A DNA stretch of 64,000 nt from CBDCYS01 sp965226245 (lineage in GTDB: Bacteria > Acidobacteriota > Terriglobia > Bryobacterales > UBA6623): NCBI GenBank assembly GCA_965226245.1, contig CBDDCL010000015.1, positions 7,006,001 to 7,070,000 on the forward strand, in the 5' to 3' direction. Each line of letters starts with the position of its first letter. Positions within the stretch are counted from its first letter, which is position 1. Under the pieces are notes generated by a model, which searched no databases, was not told the DNA's origin, and worked only from the letters and a program-made list of their open reading frames with translations. The position numbers were made by a program, and so were the translations under genes. This document shows positions 51,545 to 60,567 of this stretch, one piece after another.

Positions 51545-52471
51545 TCACGGCTCCGTTTTTTGCTGCGCCAGCCGCTCCGCCGTCTTCAACGCCGCCGACG
51601 TCATGATGTCCAGATTGCCGGCGTAGGCCGGAAGGTAGTGCGCGGATCCTTCGATTTCCAGATAGATCGACGACCGAATGCCGCTGAACCCGTTCATGCC
51701 CTCCATTGCCAGCGGATTCTCCGGACCGAAGCGCTCGAACTGCACCTCTTGCTTGAGCCGGTAACCGGGCACGTAGCGCCGGACCTGATCGACCATTTGA
51801 TCCACTGAAGCGGAGATGGCCGCTGTGTCCGCCTCCTCGCTCAGGCAAAAAACCGTGTTGCGCATGATCACCGGAGGATCGGCCGGGTTGAGGACGATGA
51901 TGGCCTTGCCGCGTCCCGCGCCGCCCACGGTTTCGATTGCCCGGGCGGTCGTTTGCGTGAACTCGTCGATGTTGGCGCGCGTCCCAGGCCCCGCGGATTT
52001 GCTCGCGATCGAGGCGACGATCTCGGCGTAGTGGACATTCGCAACACGGTTCACCGCCGCCACCATCGGGATGGTCGCCTGACCGCCGCAACTGACCATG
52101 CTGAGATTCGGCGCTCCGAAGTGCTCTTCCATATTCACCACCGGCACCACGTAGGGGCCGGCCGCCGCCGGCGTCAGGTCAACGATCTGCTTGCCGTGCC
52201 GGCGCAGGACTTCGTCATGGCGCGCGTGCGCTTTCGCCGAGGTCGCATCGAAGACGATCTCGATCTCGTCGAAATGCGGCATCTTCACAAGGCCGTCGAG
52301 ACCCTCGTGAGTTGCCGGGACGCCCATCCGCGCGGCGCGTGCCAATCCGTCGGAGTCGGGGTCGATACCAACGAAAGCGCCCACCTCGAGGCTATCGGAA
52401 GTTCGCAGCACCTTGATCATCAGGTCCGTCCCGATATTGCCGGAGCCGATGATGGCGACCTTGGTTGGCAT
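51545..52471 (-). CDS. mhpF: Acetaldehyde dehydrogenase (acylating)
   Basis: This 308-residue enzyme converts acetaldehyde, NAD+ and CoA to acetyl-CoA. It has the N-terminal Rossmann motif IIGSGNIGTDLMIK, the catalytic Cys128 in MVSCGGQATIP and the conserved NTVFCLSEE region. The length fits DmpF/MhpF. It is upstream of the aldolase gene on the same strand; together they finish meta-cleavage or related pathways, but no ring-cleavage genes are in the window. Confidence 0.95.
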   Translation of the reverse strand: MPTKVAIIGSGNIGTDLMIKVLRTSDSLEVGAFVGIDPDSDGLARAARMGVPATHEGLDGLVKMPHFDEIEIVFDATSAKAHARHDEVLRRHGKQIVDLTPAAAGPYVVPVVNMEEHFGAPNLSMVSCGGQATIPMVAAVNRVANVHYAEIVASIASKSAGPGTRANIDEFTQTTARAIETVGGAGRGKAIIVLNPADPPVIMRNTVFCLSEEADTAAISASVDQMVDQVRRYVPGYRLKQEVQFERFGPENPLAMEGMNGFSGIRSSIYLEIEGSAHYLPAYAGNLDIMTSAALKTAERLAQQKTEP

Positions 52472-52535
52472 GATTGTCTAGTTTACTCCTTTGGCATGCG
52501 GGCCGACGTCGCGGAGCGTGGCAGAAAACTCAAAC

Positions 52536-52715
52536 GGCCGGACAGAGGCGCGGACGGAAGTCCGCGCTTTCGAGTTCGGTCTTCTTGACGTGGCGCGCGC
52601 CTCCCGGCGGGCAGCGCCGGCCTCCGGGCCGACGTGGGGACCGGCTTCAGCCCCGGTCCTGGTGTGGACGGCAGTCCACGCCACCGCGGACTTCCGTCCG
52701 CGGCTCTGTCCGGCC
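52536..52715. repeat. Intergenic REP-like long inverted repeat
   Basis: Two 31-bp arms (52536-52566 and 52685-52715) are inverted copies with one mismatch. Each contains its own small hairpin (GCGGACGGAAGTCCGC). Another small hairpin, GTGGAC-GGCA-GTCCAC, lies inside the loop. It fills the gap between mhpF and the SNF2 gene and looks like a BIME-type REP composite. Confidence 0.8.
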
Positions 52716-52775
52716 ATCTGAAATTTTTGCCCCGTTCTGATAGGTGTCGCCGCTGACGTCCGTCGGTCCGCCAAC

Positions 52776-55226
52776 TCAACCGCGCGCCAAGCGGCTCAGC
52801 AGTCCGCCAACCGCATCGCTGATCCGCTCGGCCGTCAGCGTCTCCGGCAGGGGGAAGGCAAGGACCGGGCGATTGGTTTCCGGGTCGGTGCGGACCAGAT
52901 TCGCGACCGCGTGCTTGAGCGGATCAATCCCGGCACTTGGCTGCGCGCCCGCGGCTGCGCCGTCGCCGCCGTTGACCTGCCCGGTCTTTGCGGGCTGTTG
53001 CGACAAAGACTCGAGAAACCGCACGCCCGCTTCCAGCAGATTACCCGCCGCGGCGGCTAGCTCGGCTTGCGGTGCGGGCCGCGGGCCGCCGGCGACAGCG
53101 CCTTGTGGTTCTTCTCCACCGCCCGCGGTCGCGGTGACGCCGGAAGGCTGGCTCGGTGGTTCAGGCTCCCCGGCTTTCGGTGCCGCAGCAGCGGGTTGCA
53201 TTGCAGGCTCGGGCCGCCCGGAGCCGTCCGCAAACGTTTCCTTGATGACCTGCATCATCGACTTGCGGCCCAGCTTTTCGAAGCTGATTTCGTCGGCCGT
53301 CTGGTCGAACAATCCTGAAAACAGCGCCTGCTTCAGTTGCAGCGTCTTCCACACCCGTTCCTCGATGCTACCCTCGGTCAGCAGATGAATCACCTGAACA
53401 GGCCGCGTTTGCCCCAAGCGGTGAACCCTGCCGATGCGCTGCTCCAAACGGGCCGGGTTCCAGGGAGGCTCGAAATTGATCACCGCCGAAGCGGCCTGAA
53501 GATTCAGTCCCACCCCGCCGGCGTCGGTCGAAAGAAACACCTTGCAATCGGGGTCTTCGCGAAACCGCTCGAGCAGCCGGCCGCGCTTGCCGCTCGGCAC
53601 TCCGCCGTGCAGTCTCTCGAAACCGATCTTCAATTTCTTCAGTTCTTCGCCAGCCAGATGTGTCATGCGCTCGTATTCGCTGAACACAACAACCTTGCGT
53701 CCTTCCTCGATCACCAGCTCGCGGATGATCTCCCGGAACTCTTTCAACTTCGGAGAGTGGTGCGTCTCTTTGTCGAACAGGAAGGTCGAGTTGCACAGCA
53801 TCCGCATGTTCTGAATGCAGCAAAGGACGCGCCGCCGGTCCACTTCCGATAGCCAGCGCTGGCGGTTCCATTTGTGTATCAGTTTGGCCAAGATGTCGCT
53901 TTGCTCCCAATAAGGATCGGCCTGCTCTTTCGTCAGAGGCACGCGAAAGATCTGGTCGGTGCGTTCGGGGAGCTGTGTCAACACCTCTTTGCGCGTACGC
54001 CGCAAGAAAATCGGTTCGAGCTGTTGGTGAATGCGTTCGAGCCCGCGGTAGCCGATGAGCTTGCCCGCGTCGTTTTTGATGACGTGCTCCTGGATAAATT
54101 GGAAGGCCGGTCCAAGCCGCCGTCCGTCGATAAACTCGACCACGGAGTAAAGTTCTTCCAGCTTGTTCTCCAGCGGCGTGCCGGTCAGCACGAAAGCGTA
54201 GCGGCTCTTCAACTGTTTGATGCCTCTGGCCGTCTTGGTCTCCCAATTGCGAATGCGCTGCGCCTCGTCGAGAATAATCAGATCCGGCTGCAGCTTGTGG
54301 ATCTCTTCGAGGTCCCTCATGACGAGTTCATAGCTGGTCAAATTGAAAAAGCAGGGCGCCGCATAGAGGCGCCGGCGTTGCGGCAAACGTCCCTCGATGA
54401 CCTGGGCGGAGCGATCACAGAATTTCTCAATCTCGGTTTTCCACTGATATTTGACCGAGGCCGGCGCGACGACCAGCACCCGGTCGATGCCCTGGCGCCG
54501 CTGCAACAACTCCGTCGCCGCGATGGCCTGAATCGTCTTCCCGAGGCCCATGTCATCCGCCAGCACGACGCGGCCGCGGCAGGCGGCGAATAGCGCTCCC
54601 TGCATCTGATACCGGTACAAGGGAACCTTCAGCAGGCGGTCGAGAGCCAGAGTTCCCTTTTTCAGCTTGCCGAGCTCTCGGCGCTCCAGAGCCATCCCGT
54701 CGGATAGCTCGTTTTGGCGGTCGATGAACTCCAGAACGTCGCTGTAGACAACCGTGGTGTCGTCGGCGCGGCGCAATTCGTCGAGTATCCCGGTGAACCC
54801 CGGGTAGTACTTTTCGAGCATGGCTCCCGAAGAATCAAAGTATTTCCCGCAGAGCGCCTGAAGCTGGGGGCTGGGCTCGTCTGGAAGCTGCAGCTTCACG
54901 CTCAACGCCGCGCCATACTCGAGGGCCAGTGAAGCGCGCCGCCGTTCGTAGCGTTGTTTGGCCAAAGCAGAACGGTGGCGCTTTTGCAGCCGCAACAGCA
55001 GCGCCTCGATGTGCTTGCACGTACCCAGCGTGTTCACCGCGAAGTCGGGACAGGAGCAATAGTTGTCAAACACCCCGGGGCCCCGCATCGCCACGCGGTA
55101 CTTCTTGCCGCTCGCCGCCTGCACTTCATAATCGCCGTAGGCCCCTTTGCGGGGCCGCGAAATAACCTTTCGAATAGCATCCGGAGCGCGTTCCCGGCGC
55201 ACCTGAATCTGTTCTTCGACCAGCAT
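52776..55226 (-). CDS. SNF2/RapA-type helicase with SWIM zinc finger
   Basis: This 816-residue protein has a SWIM zinc finger with Cys57, Cys59, Cys70 and His72 (NYCSCPDFAVNTLGTCKH). A SNF2 ATPase follows with Walker A in LADDMGLGKTIQAIA, a DEAQ box in LIILDEAQRIRN and motif VI in QRIGRVHRLGQTRPVQV. The family remodels nucleic-acid/protein complexes; the bacterial role is unclear. The last ~190 residues are a Pro/Ala/Gly-rich linker and a short helical tail not typical of the core family. It starts near GGAGGG. Confidence 0.92.
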   Translation of the reverse strand: MLVEEQIQVRRERAPDAIRKVISRPRKGAYGDYEVQAASGKKYRVAMRGPGVFDNYCSCPDFAVNTLGTCKHIEALLLRLQKRHRSALAKQRYERRRASLALEYGAALSVKLQLPDEPSPQLQALCGKYFDSSGAMLEKYYPGFTGILDELRRADDTTVVYSDVLEFIDRQNELSDGMALERRELGKLKKGTLALDRLLKVPLYRYQMQGALFAACRGRVVLADDMGLGKTIQAIAATELLQRRQGIDRVLVVAPASVKYQWKTEIEKFCDRSAQVIEGRLPQRRRLYAAPCFFNLTSYELVMRDLEEIHKLQPDLIILDEAQRIRNWETKTARGIKQLKSRYAFVLTGTPLENKLEELYSVVEFIDGRRLGPAFQFIQEHVIKNDAGKLIGYRGLERIHQQLEPIFLRRTRKEVLTQLPERTDQIFRVPLTKEQADPYWEQSDILAKLIHKWNRQRWLSEVDRRRVLCCIQNMRMLCNSTFLFDKETHHSPKLKEFREIIRELVIEEGRKVVVFSEYERMTHLAGEELKKLKIGFERLHGGVPSGKRGRLLERFREDPDCKVFLSTDAGGVGLNLQAASAVINFEPPWNPARLEQRIGRVHRLGQTRPVQVIHLLTEGSIEERVWKTLQLKQALFSGLFDQTADEISFEKLGRKSMMQVIKETFADGSGRPEPAMQPAAAAPKAGEPEPPSQPSGVTATAGGGEEPQGAVAGGPRPAPQAELAAAAGNLLEAGVRFLESLSQQPAKTGQVNGGDGAAAGAQPSAGIDPLKHAVANLVRTDPETNRPVLAFPLPETLTAERISDAVGGLLSRLARG

Positions 55227-55855
55227 GGGAGGGTCCTCCTAATGGTGAGAGCAACGGTCAGAATAGCAGGAAGTTTCCAGTGCCCGACCAGCGGGCGGGA
55301 AGCAGCCTTCATCGACGGGCGCGGGGTATTGAAAGAAGAGGGTGTTTCCAGCAGCTCATCTGGCTCACCGGGTGTCGTCGTTGCTCCCTAGCGGCAATGC
55401 TGTTCACTTAGAGCCTTCGAGTCGAGGGTCTTTGAGCCGCGAAGCGGCGCAGGATCGTAGCCAAGGGTGGAGCGAAGCGGAACCCTGGATGCGAATACCA
55501 TCAAGGGTAAGCCCCGCACGGGGCGTAGGAGCAAACCGGCCCGTTCGTCTCCGAGGAGAGCAATGTGCGGCGGGCGTTCACCGATGTCCGATACATGATG
55601 ACCCGCCATGCAATAAAAGGTCCGCGGAACCGCCAAGTGAACGGTATTGTCCCTAGCGGCCAAAGAGGGTAGAATAAGGGATCGAGCCAGAAACGTAGTC
55701 CAGCGTCCTGTCGCCAACCGTGCCACGCAAGTGGCGTCCTACGAAGGTTCCCCATTCAAGGGAGAGATTCGCTTGCCGGGGGGTTCGTGTTTGCGGGCTG
55801 CGCAAGAAGAAGTGCGATAAGAGGTAAGATAGGTTCTTGACCTTGAGGAGCGTAT
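55227..55855. other. Intergenic region with hairpin-rich sequence
   Basis: No gene is apparent. Around 55455-55545 are GC-rich hairpins (GCCCCG-CA-CGGGGC and a fold built on AGGGT...ACCCT), suggesting another copy of a dispersed repeat. A GAGGAG ribosome-binding site just before 55856 serves korA. Confidence 0.45.
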
Positions 55856-57640
55856 ATGAGTACTAGGAACTTCGATTTTGCACTGGCGATTGGCGGAGCA
55901 GCCGGACAGGGAATCGCCACGCCAGGCAACATCCTCGCCCGCATGTTTGTCCGGCGCGGGCTCCACCTGTACGCCTACAACGCCTATCAATCCATCATTC
56001 GGGGCGGACACATTTTCCTCACCATCCGCGCAAGCGATCAGGAACTTGGCGACCACGGCGACAAGCTGGACTTGCTAGTGGCTCTTAACCAGGACACGAT
56101 GAGCCGTCACCTGGGTCTATTGGGACCCGGTGCGCGGGCGGTTTTCAACAGCGACACGATCACGCCGGGAGAATCGGCCGAAGGCGTCCAGTTGTGCGGC
56201 TTGCCGGTCAAGGAGCTGACCAACAACGATCGCAACAAGCTAGTGCAGAACACCGTTGCTCTAGGCGCGATGATGCACCTTTGCGGGCTGCAGTTCAAGA
56301 TCCTCGAAGATGCCCTGACCCTGCAGTTCAAGCGCAAAGGACAGGAGGTTGTCGACCAGAACGTCGGAGTGGCCCGCGCGGGTTTCGACTATGCCGCCGC
56401 CAACTTCGCGGCGTTCCCGGACGCGATTCCGACCGGCGAGAAGCCTCTGGCCGTCTGGACGGGCAATGAGGCGCTGGCGATGGGCGGCGCGGCGGCGGGT
56501 TGCAAGTTCTACTGCGCCTATCCGATGAGTCCGGCAACGGGCGTTCTGCATTGGATGGCCAAGAATGCCCGCGATTTAGGCATCATGGTTCGCCAGGTGG
56601 AGGATGAAATCGGCGTCGCCAACATGGCGATCGGCGCCGCTCATGCCGGCTGCCGCACCATGTGCGCCACCTCGGGCGGCGGATTTGCTCTCATGACCGA
56701 GGCGATCGGCGCGGCTGCCATGATGGAGATCCCGGTGGTCTTCATTAACGTGCAGCGGGCCGGCCCTTCGACCGGAGTTCCCACCAAGACCGAGCAAGGT
56801 GACTTGTGGCAGATGCTGGGCGCCAGCCAAGGCGACTTCCCCCGCCTGATCGTGGCGCCTTACGACGCCCTCGATGCATTCAATACGATGGCCGAGGCCT
56901 TCAACCTGACCGATAAGCTTCAGTGCCCGGCCTTGGTTCTCTCCGACCTTCTGATCTCGGAGGGAACCTTCAGCATCGCCCCGGACAAGATCAATATGCA
57001 ACCCAAGATCGACCGCGGGAAATTGATCCGCGAAGGATCGTCGAACGGCAACGGGTACAAGCGATATCTGAGCACCCAAGACGGTGTGGCGCCCCGCGCA
57101 ATACCAGGTCTCGAAGGATATATACACGTGGTCTCTACGGACGAGCACGACGAGGACGGCGTGCTGATCAGTGATGAGTTCACCAATCCTCACAAGCGCC
57201 GCGAGATCGTCGAGAGGCGGGCCCGTAAGATGGCCGGCCTCGAAAAAGAGGTTGCCGCTCCCGAACTCGAGGGGCCCGCGGACGCCGACGTGACGCTGAT
57301 TGGCTTTGGATCCACCGCTGGCGTGATCCGCGAAGCCTGTGAGCAGCTGCGGGATCAGGGCGTCAGCGCCAACCACTTGCAGGTCAAATGGATTGTTCCC
57401 TTTCACGCTGATGTGATTAGCAGTGTCATCAACAACGCCAAGCGCAGCATCATCGTGGAAAACAACTACTCGGGTCAGTTCTACCGCTATTTGCGCAGCG
57501 AGACCGGGCTCGACGTCGACGGGCACGTCCGCAAATACGACGGCGAGCCCTTCATGCCGCACCACATCGTCGGCGGCGTGCAAGAGCAGCTTGCGGGCAA
57601 GACAACGCACTCGGTGCCCTATCAGGAAATCATGGTTTAA
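55856..57640 (+). CDS. korA: 2-oxoacid:ferredoxin oxidoreductase, fused gamma-alpha subunit
   Basis: This 594-residue protein fuses the gamma domain (about residues 1-190; GGAAGQGIATPGNILARMF) to the alpha pyrimidine-binding domain (from about 205; EALAMGGAAAGCKFYCAYPM, ending in the domain II region GFGSTAGVIREACEQL). With KorB it oxidatively decarboxylates 2-oxoglutarate (or another 2-oxoacid) with ferredoxin and CoA, or runs in reverse in reductive carbon fixation. No separate ferredoxin subunit is present. It starts 7 bp after GAGGAG and is followed 13 bp later by korB. Confidence 0.94.
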   Translation: MSTRNFDFALAIGGAAGQGIATPGNILARMFVRRGLHLYAYNAYQSIIRGGHIFLTIRASDQELGDHGDKLDLLVALNQDTMSRHLGLLGPGARAVFNSDTITPGESAEGVQLCGLPVKELTNNDRNKLVQNTVALGAMMHLCGLQFKILEDALTLQFKRKGQEVVDQNVGVARAGFDYAAANFAAFPDAIPTGEKPLAVWTGNEALAMGGAAAGCKFYCAYPMSPATGVLHWMAKNARDLGIMVRQVEDEIGVANMAIGAAHAGCRTMCATSGGGFALMTEAIGAAAMMEIPVVFINVQRAGPSTGVPTKTEQGDLWQMLGASQGDFPRLIVAPYDALDAFNTMAEAFNLTDKLQCPALVLSDLLISEGTFSIAPDKINMQPKIDRGKLIREGSSNGNGYKRYLSTQDGVAPRAIPGLEGYIHVVSTDEHDEDGVLISDEFTNPHKRREIVERRARKMAGLEKEVAAPELEGPADADVTLIGFGSTAGVIREACEQLRDQGVSANHLQVKWIVPFHADVISSVINNAKRSIIVENNYSGQFYRYLRSETGLDVDGHVRKYDGEPFMPHHIVGGVQEQLAGKTTHSVPYQEIMV

Positions 57641-57653
57641 TAAGGAGAACTTC

Positions 57654-58562
57654 ATGGCTGCGGGAACTACGATCACCGAAGATACAGAGCTAGTTGAGCT
57701 TACAGCGAAAGACTTTAAGGGCAAAGTTGACCCGGACTGGTGTCCAGGTTGCGGGGACTTTGGTGTTCTCGCCAGCCTTCAAAAAGTGACGGCCAAAATG
57801 GGGATTCAGCCCCATAACATGTGCGTCGTCAGCGGCATCGGCTGCTCGTCGAACTTTCCCAGCTATTTCAACGCCTACGGCATGCATACCCTCCACGGCC
57901 GCCTTTTGGCGGTTGCTACCGGTCTCAAGATGGCCAATCACAGCCTGACCGTGATCGGTACGGGAGGCGACGGGGACGGTTATGGCATCGGCGGCAACCA
58001 CTTGACCCACACGTCGCGCCGCAACGTCGACCTGACCTACCTGGTGATGAACAACCAGATCTACGGACTCACCACCGGCCAGGTTTCTCCCACCAGTTGT
58101 GAAGGCATGAAGACGAAGAGCACGCCCTTCGGAAGCGTCGAAACGCCACTCAACCCGATCACCTCGTCGATCATGAACGGCGCCACGTTTGTAGCCCGCG
58201 CCTATAGCGGCGACCAGAAGCACATGCAGATGGTCATGACGAAGGCCATCGAGCACAAAGGCTTCTCCATCGTCGACATCTTCAGTCCCTGCGTCACCTT
58301 CAACCACGACAACGACTACGCTTTCTTCCGCCCGCGCGTCAAGAGACTCGAGGACGAAGGCCATGACTCGGGCGACTGGAAGGCTGCCTGTGAAAAGGGT
58401 CTGGAATGGGGTGACACGATCTACACGGGCGTCTTCTACCAAGTCCGGCGGCCCTCGCTCGATGAGCTGGAGCCGGTGCTGGAAGACGGCACGCCGATGT
58501 CCGCTCGTCCCGAAGCGGTGACGCAGGAACAGGCCGACGGCATTATCCAGCGGATGATGTAA
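57654..58562 (+). CDS. korB: 2-oxoacid:ferredoxin oxidoreductase, beta subunit
   Basis: ATG 57654, preceded by AAGGAGA, gives 302 residues. Cluster and TPP features are visible: Cys30 and Cys33 in WCPGCGDFGV, GIGCSS, the TPP/Mg motif GGDGDGYGIGGNH and VMNNQIYGLTTGQ, and FSPCVTFN. It forms the catalytic heterodimer with KorA. A terminator-like hairpin follows at 58618-58652. Confidence 0.94.
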   Translation: MAAGTTITEDTELVELTAKDFKGKVDPDWCPGCGDFGVLASLQKVTAKMGIQPHNMCVVSGIGCSSNFPSYFNAYGMHTLHGRLLAVATGLKMANHSLTVIGTGGDGDGYGIGGNHLTHTSRRNVDLTYLVMNNQIYGLTTGQVSPTSCEGMKTKSTPFGSVETPLNPITSSIMNGATFVARAYSGDQKHMQMVMTKAIEHKGFSIVDIFSPCVTFNHDNDYAFFRPRVKRLEDEGHDSGDWKAACEKGLEWGDTIYTGVFYQVRRPSLDELEPVLEDGTPMSARPEAVTQEQADGIIQRMM

Positions 58563-58617
58563 GGTTCAAAGTTGTCGCGGCCGCTAAAGGCGAGCCGCAT
58601 TTTTCATAACTGAAGGC

Positions 58618-58652
58618 AAAGGCGCTTTGAGCTGGCCCGCTCAAGGCGCCTT
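58618..58652 (+). terminator. Terminator-like hairpin after korAB
   Basis: AGGCGCTTTGAGC and GCTCAAGGCGCCT pair with one mismatch around a 6-base loop, about 55 bp after the korB stop. The T-tract behind it is short (TTCTGCTT), so strength is uncertain. Confidence 0.55.
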
Positions 58653-58763
58653 CTGCTTGCCCATCCGCCCGGTTTAAGCCAGACTGATCAGCTCATTCTT
58701 TAGTTCAATCACCAGGTCTAAACCCACCGCCTTTCAGGCGGTCAGCTTCAAGCGAGGGTTCTC

Positions 58764-58874
58764 AACAGAGCCGCGCCCGCAAGGGTGCGGTCCAGTCTGG
58801 CAGTGACCGCATTCCGATGGCGATCCCGACGCACGGACTCCCCTCGACCGCACCCTTGCGGGCGCGGCTCTGTT
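58764..58874. repeat. Perfect 29-bp inverted repeat, REP-like
   Basis: Arms at 58764-58792 and 58846-58874 are perfect inverted copies around a 53-bp loop, and each arm contains a hairpin GCGCCCGCAAGGGTGCG-type fold. Nearby 58727-58740 holds a CCGCC-TTTCA-GGCGG hairpin. The remaining sequence to 59395 shows no gene. Confidence 0.82.
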
Positions 58875-59395
58875 TCGGCCAAGCCGCGCTTCAGGCGACT
58901 TTCAGTCGCACACGAACCTGCTGGCTTTCAGCCAGCAGTTGTTCAGCGAACCCAGTAGTGATTTAACCGTTCACGATCAAGGCATTCACCATACAAATCA
59001 ATTCGACAAAGTGTCATTACAAAAACATGTGATGCGAAATGGCCCAAACTCCGCCTCTTTCACGCGTAGAAATACGTAAGGTCTGGAAGGGACGGCGGCG
59101 GTGAGCCCGCGAGAATTCAGGCGCTTGGTCATTTGAAAGCCAAGCGCGAAGCGAAAACTGATATTCTCCGCCGTTCCCAACGGCTGGTCCCTGTCATCTG
59201 CGAAATCTGCTGCAACCTGCGGATCAGTCACGGAATTTTCAGCTTTTTATCCCCTTTAATAACAACAACATCCTTTCCCCGGCGCCCGGAAACCCGCCCC
59301 CCACCGGCTACCATGAGAGAAGAGACAGAAAATCGCGGAATAACCCAGCCCCTTGGGCCGACAATTCATGCAAGCAAACGGAGGAGAAACGCAAA

Positions 59396-60079
59396 ATGGG
59401 AAACGAACTAGTGAACTGGCAAACTGTCAAACTGAACGGAAGGACGATCGGATTCGTCTTCGACAACGTGCCTGACCTGCAAAAGAAACCGCCTGGCCCT
59501 GGTCCGTTCGAGCAGGTGCCTGCCGGTTTTAGCACCCCCGAGATAGGATCCCTTGAAGGCAAATGGTGGCGCGTACTACCCTTTAACCCAACACCTTGGG
59601 CGGTTCTAAGTCCTCCGCCCCCGCCGGTGCTCCCTGAGGGTTTTGAAGCGATCTTCGGCCCCAGGCCGCACTCCAGCCAGTTTCGTGGAGGCAACGCCAG
59701 CAAGAATTTTCGGGTGGCGACCGTGACTTGGGAAAACAACCTCAAGACCTACGTCGGGCCGGGCATGCCGGACGATGCTGATCCGGTGAAAGTTGAAGCG
59801 GCAAATGACGAGGCAGTGAAATACGACATGGGTGAGCCAGCCTACTATGAGAACAATCATGGGTTTAAGGTTCGGTTCCCAGACTCCCAAGAACCGTACT
59901 TTGAGGCTCCCTTTGACGGCTTTGTCAATACGGCTACCGGACAGATCATTGTGAGCTACCAAAACCGTCTCACGAACGACGGTATCGTCATTCCCGCGAA
60001 CAAGATGCACCCGCTGGCGCCGCCGGTGCTCCTTAAACGGCAGGACGAGTTGAGGGAGAAAGCGGCAAAAGCCGCGTAA
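59396..60079 (+). CDS. Hypothetical protein, tail duplicated downstream
   Basis: ATG 59396 follows GGAGGAG by about 10 bp. The 227-residue product is soluble and Pro-rich in the middle (VLSPPPPPVLPEGFEA), with no signal peptide and no recognised domain. Its last ~20 codons and the following DNA (60016-60129) recur at 62689-62802, where only that tail of a second copy remains. Confidence 0.7.
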   Translation: MGNELVNWQTVKLNGRTIGFVFDNVPDLQKKPPGPGPFEQVPAGFSTPEIGSLEGKWWRVLPFNPTPWAVLSPPPPPVLPEGFEAIFGPRPHSSQFRGGNASKNFRVATVTWENNLKTYVGPGMPDDADPVKVEAANDEAVKYDMGEPAYYENNHGFKVRFPDSQEPYFEAPFDGFVNTATGQIIVSYQNRLTNDGIVIPANKMHPLAPPVLLKRQDELREKAAKAA

Positions 60080-60129
60080 GCCGGACAGGGCTGACAAAAA
60101 CGAGCCAGGTGACAACACAAGGCGGGGTC
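60016..60129. repeat. 114-bp direct repeat, left copy
   Basis: It matches 62689-62802 over its full length with only a handful of substitutions. It covers the 3' end of the hypothetical gene and the adjoining intergenic DNA. The two copies flank a 2.56-kb segment carrying the DUF4062-fusion gene and IS1595 copy 3. Confidence 0.85.
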
Positions 60130-60180
60130 TTTGCTTCGACCGGCGCCGCATGATCTCGAGAGGAATCTCCCTGTTGGCAG
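60130..60180 (-). pseudogene. Fragment of the PDZ gene joined to the left repeat
   Basis: This stretch matches 62955-63005 (coding for KEIPLEIMRRRSKQ in the PDZ protein). It follows the left repeat directly, whereas 152 bp separate the equivalent segments at the right locus. It is therefore a duplication with an internal deletion. Confidence 0.8.
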
Positions 60181-60564
60181 CCGCGGAGCCCCTTGTGCGC
60201 TAAGCTCTTGAGCCCCTTCGCCTTGTTGAACAGAAGCGCTGTTTTCGCGACGGCGAGGGAGCGGTCAAGGGCGGGCCCGTAGGGCATGGCTTTGCGGACC
60301 CTTGAGGGGTCCTCGTCGTCGCCATCGTCCGCCTCCTAGGCGAAGAAGGGGCCGCCCGCGAACTCCGGTCGAAAGGGGACATTTCTATTGCCTCCGGTAA
60401 GGGACATTTTCATTGCCCTTCAACACTAGATCGAAACCAACACTAGTACTCGAGGGCGTATACTGACTAGATTGAGATTCTTGCGCGCGGGCAGACCGAA
60501 AAGCCGCAGGTCTCTGGCAGAGCATTTACGCACTCCGTGCCAGGCCTACACGTTACATTGATAA
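60181..60564. other. Junction region upstream of the DUF4062 gene
   Basis: No complete gene is seen. A minus-strand stretch at about 60185-60290 (MPYGPALDRSLAVAKTALLF) looks coding but is truncated. GGGACATTTCTATTGCC (about 60376) and GGGACATTTTCATTGCC (about 60402) are near-copies ~26 bp apart and resemble IS21/IS481-type terminal repeats, so an IS remnant is likely. Confidence 0.4.
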
Positions 60565-60567
60565 GTG

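Noticed and set aside
51816..52588. Long plus-strand frames opposite the acetaldehyde dehydrogenase
   Set aside because: They are shadows of mhpF in other frames; they are Arg/His-rich without domain features.
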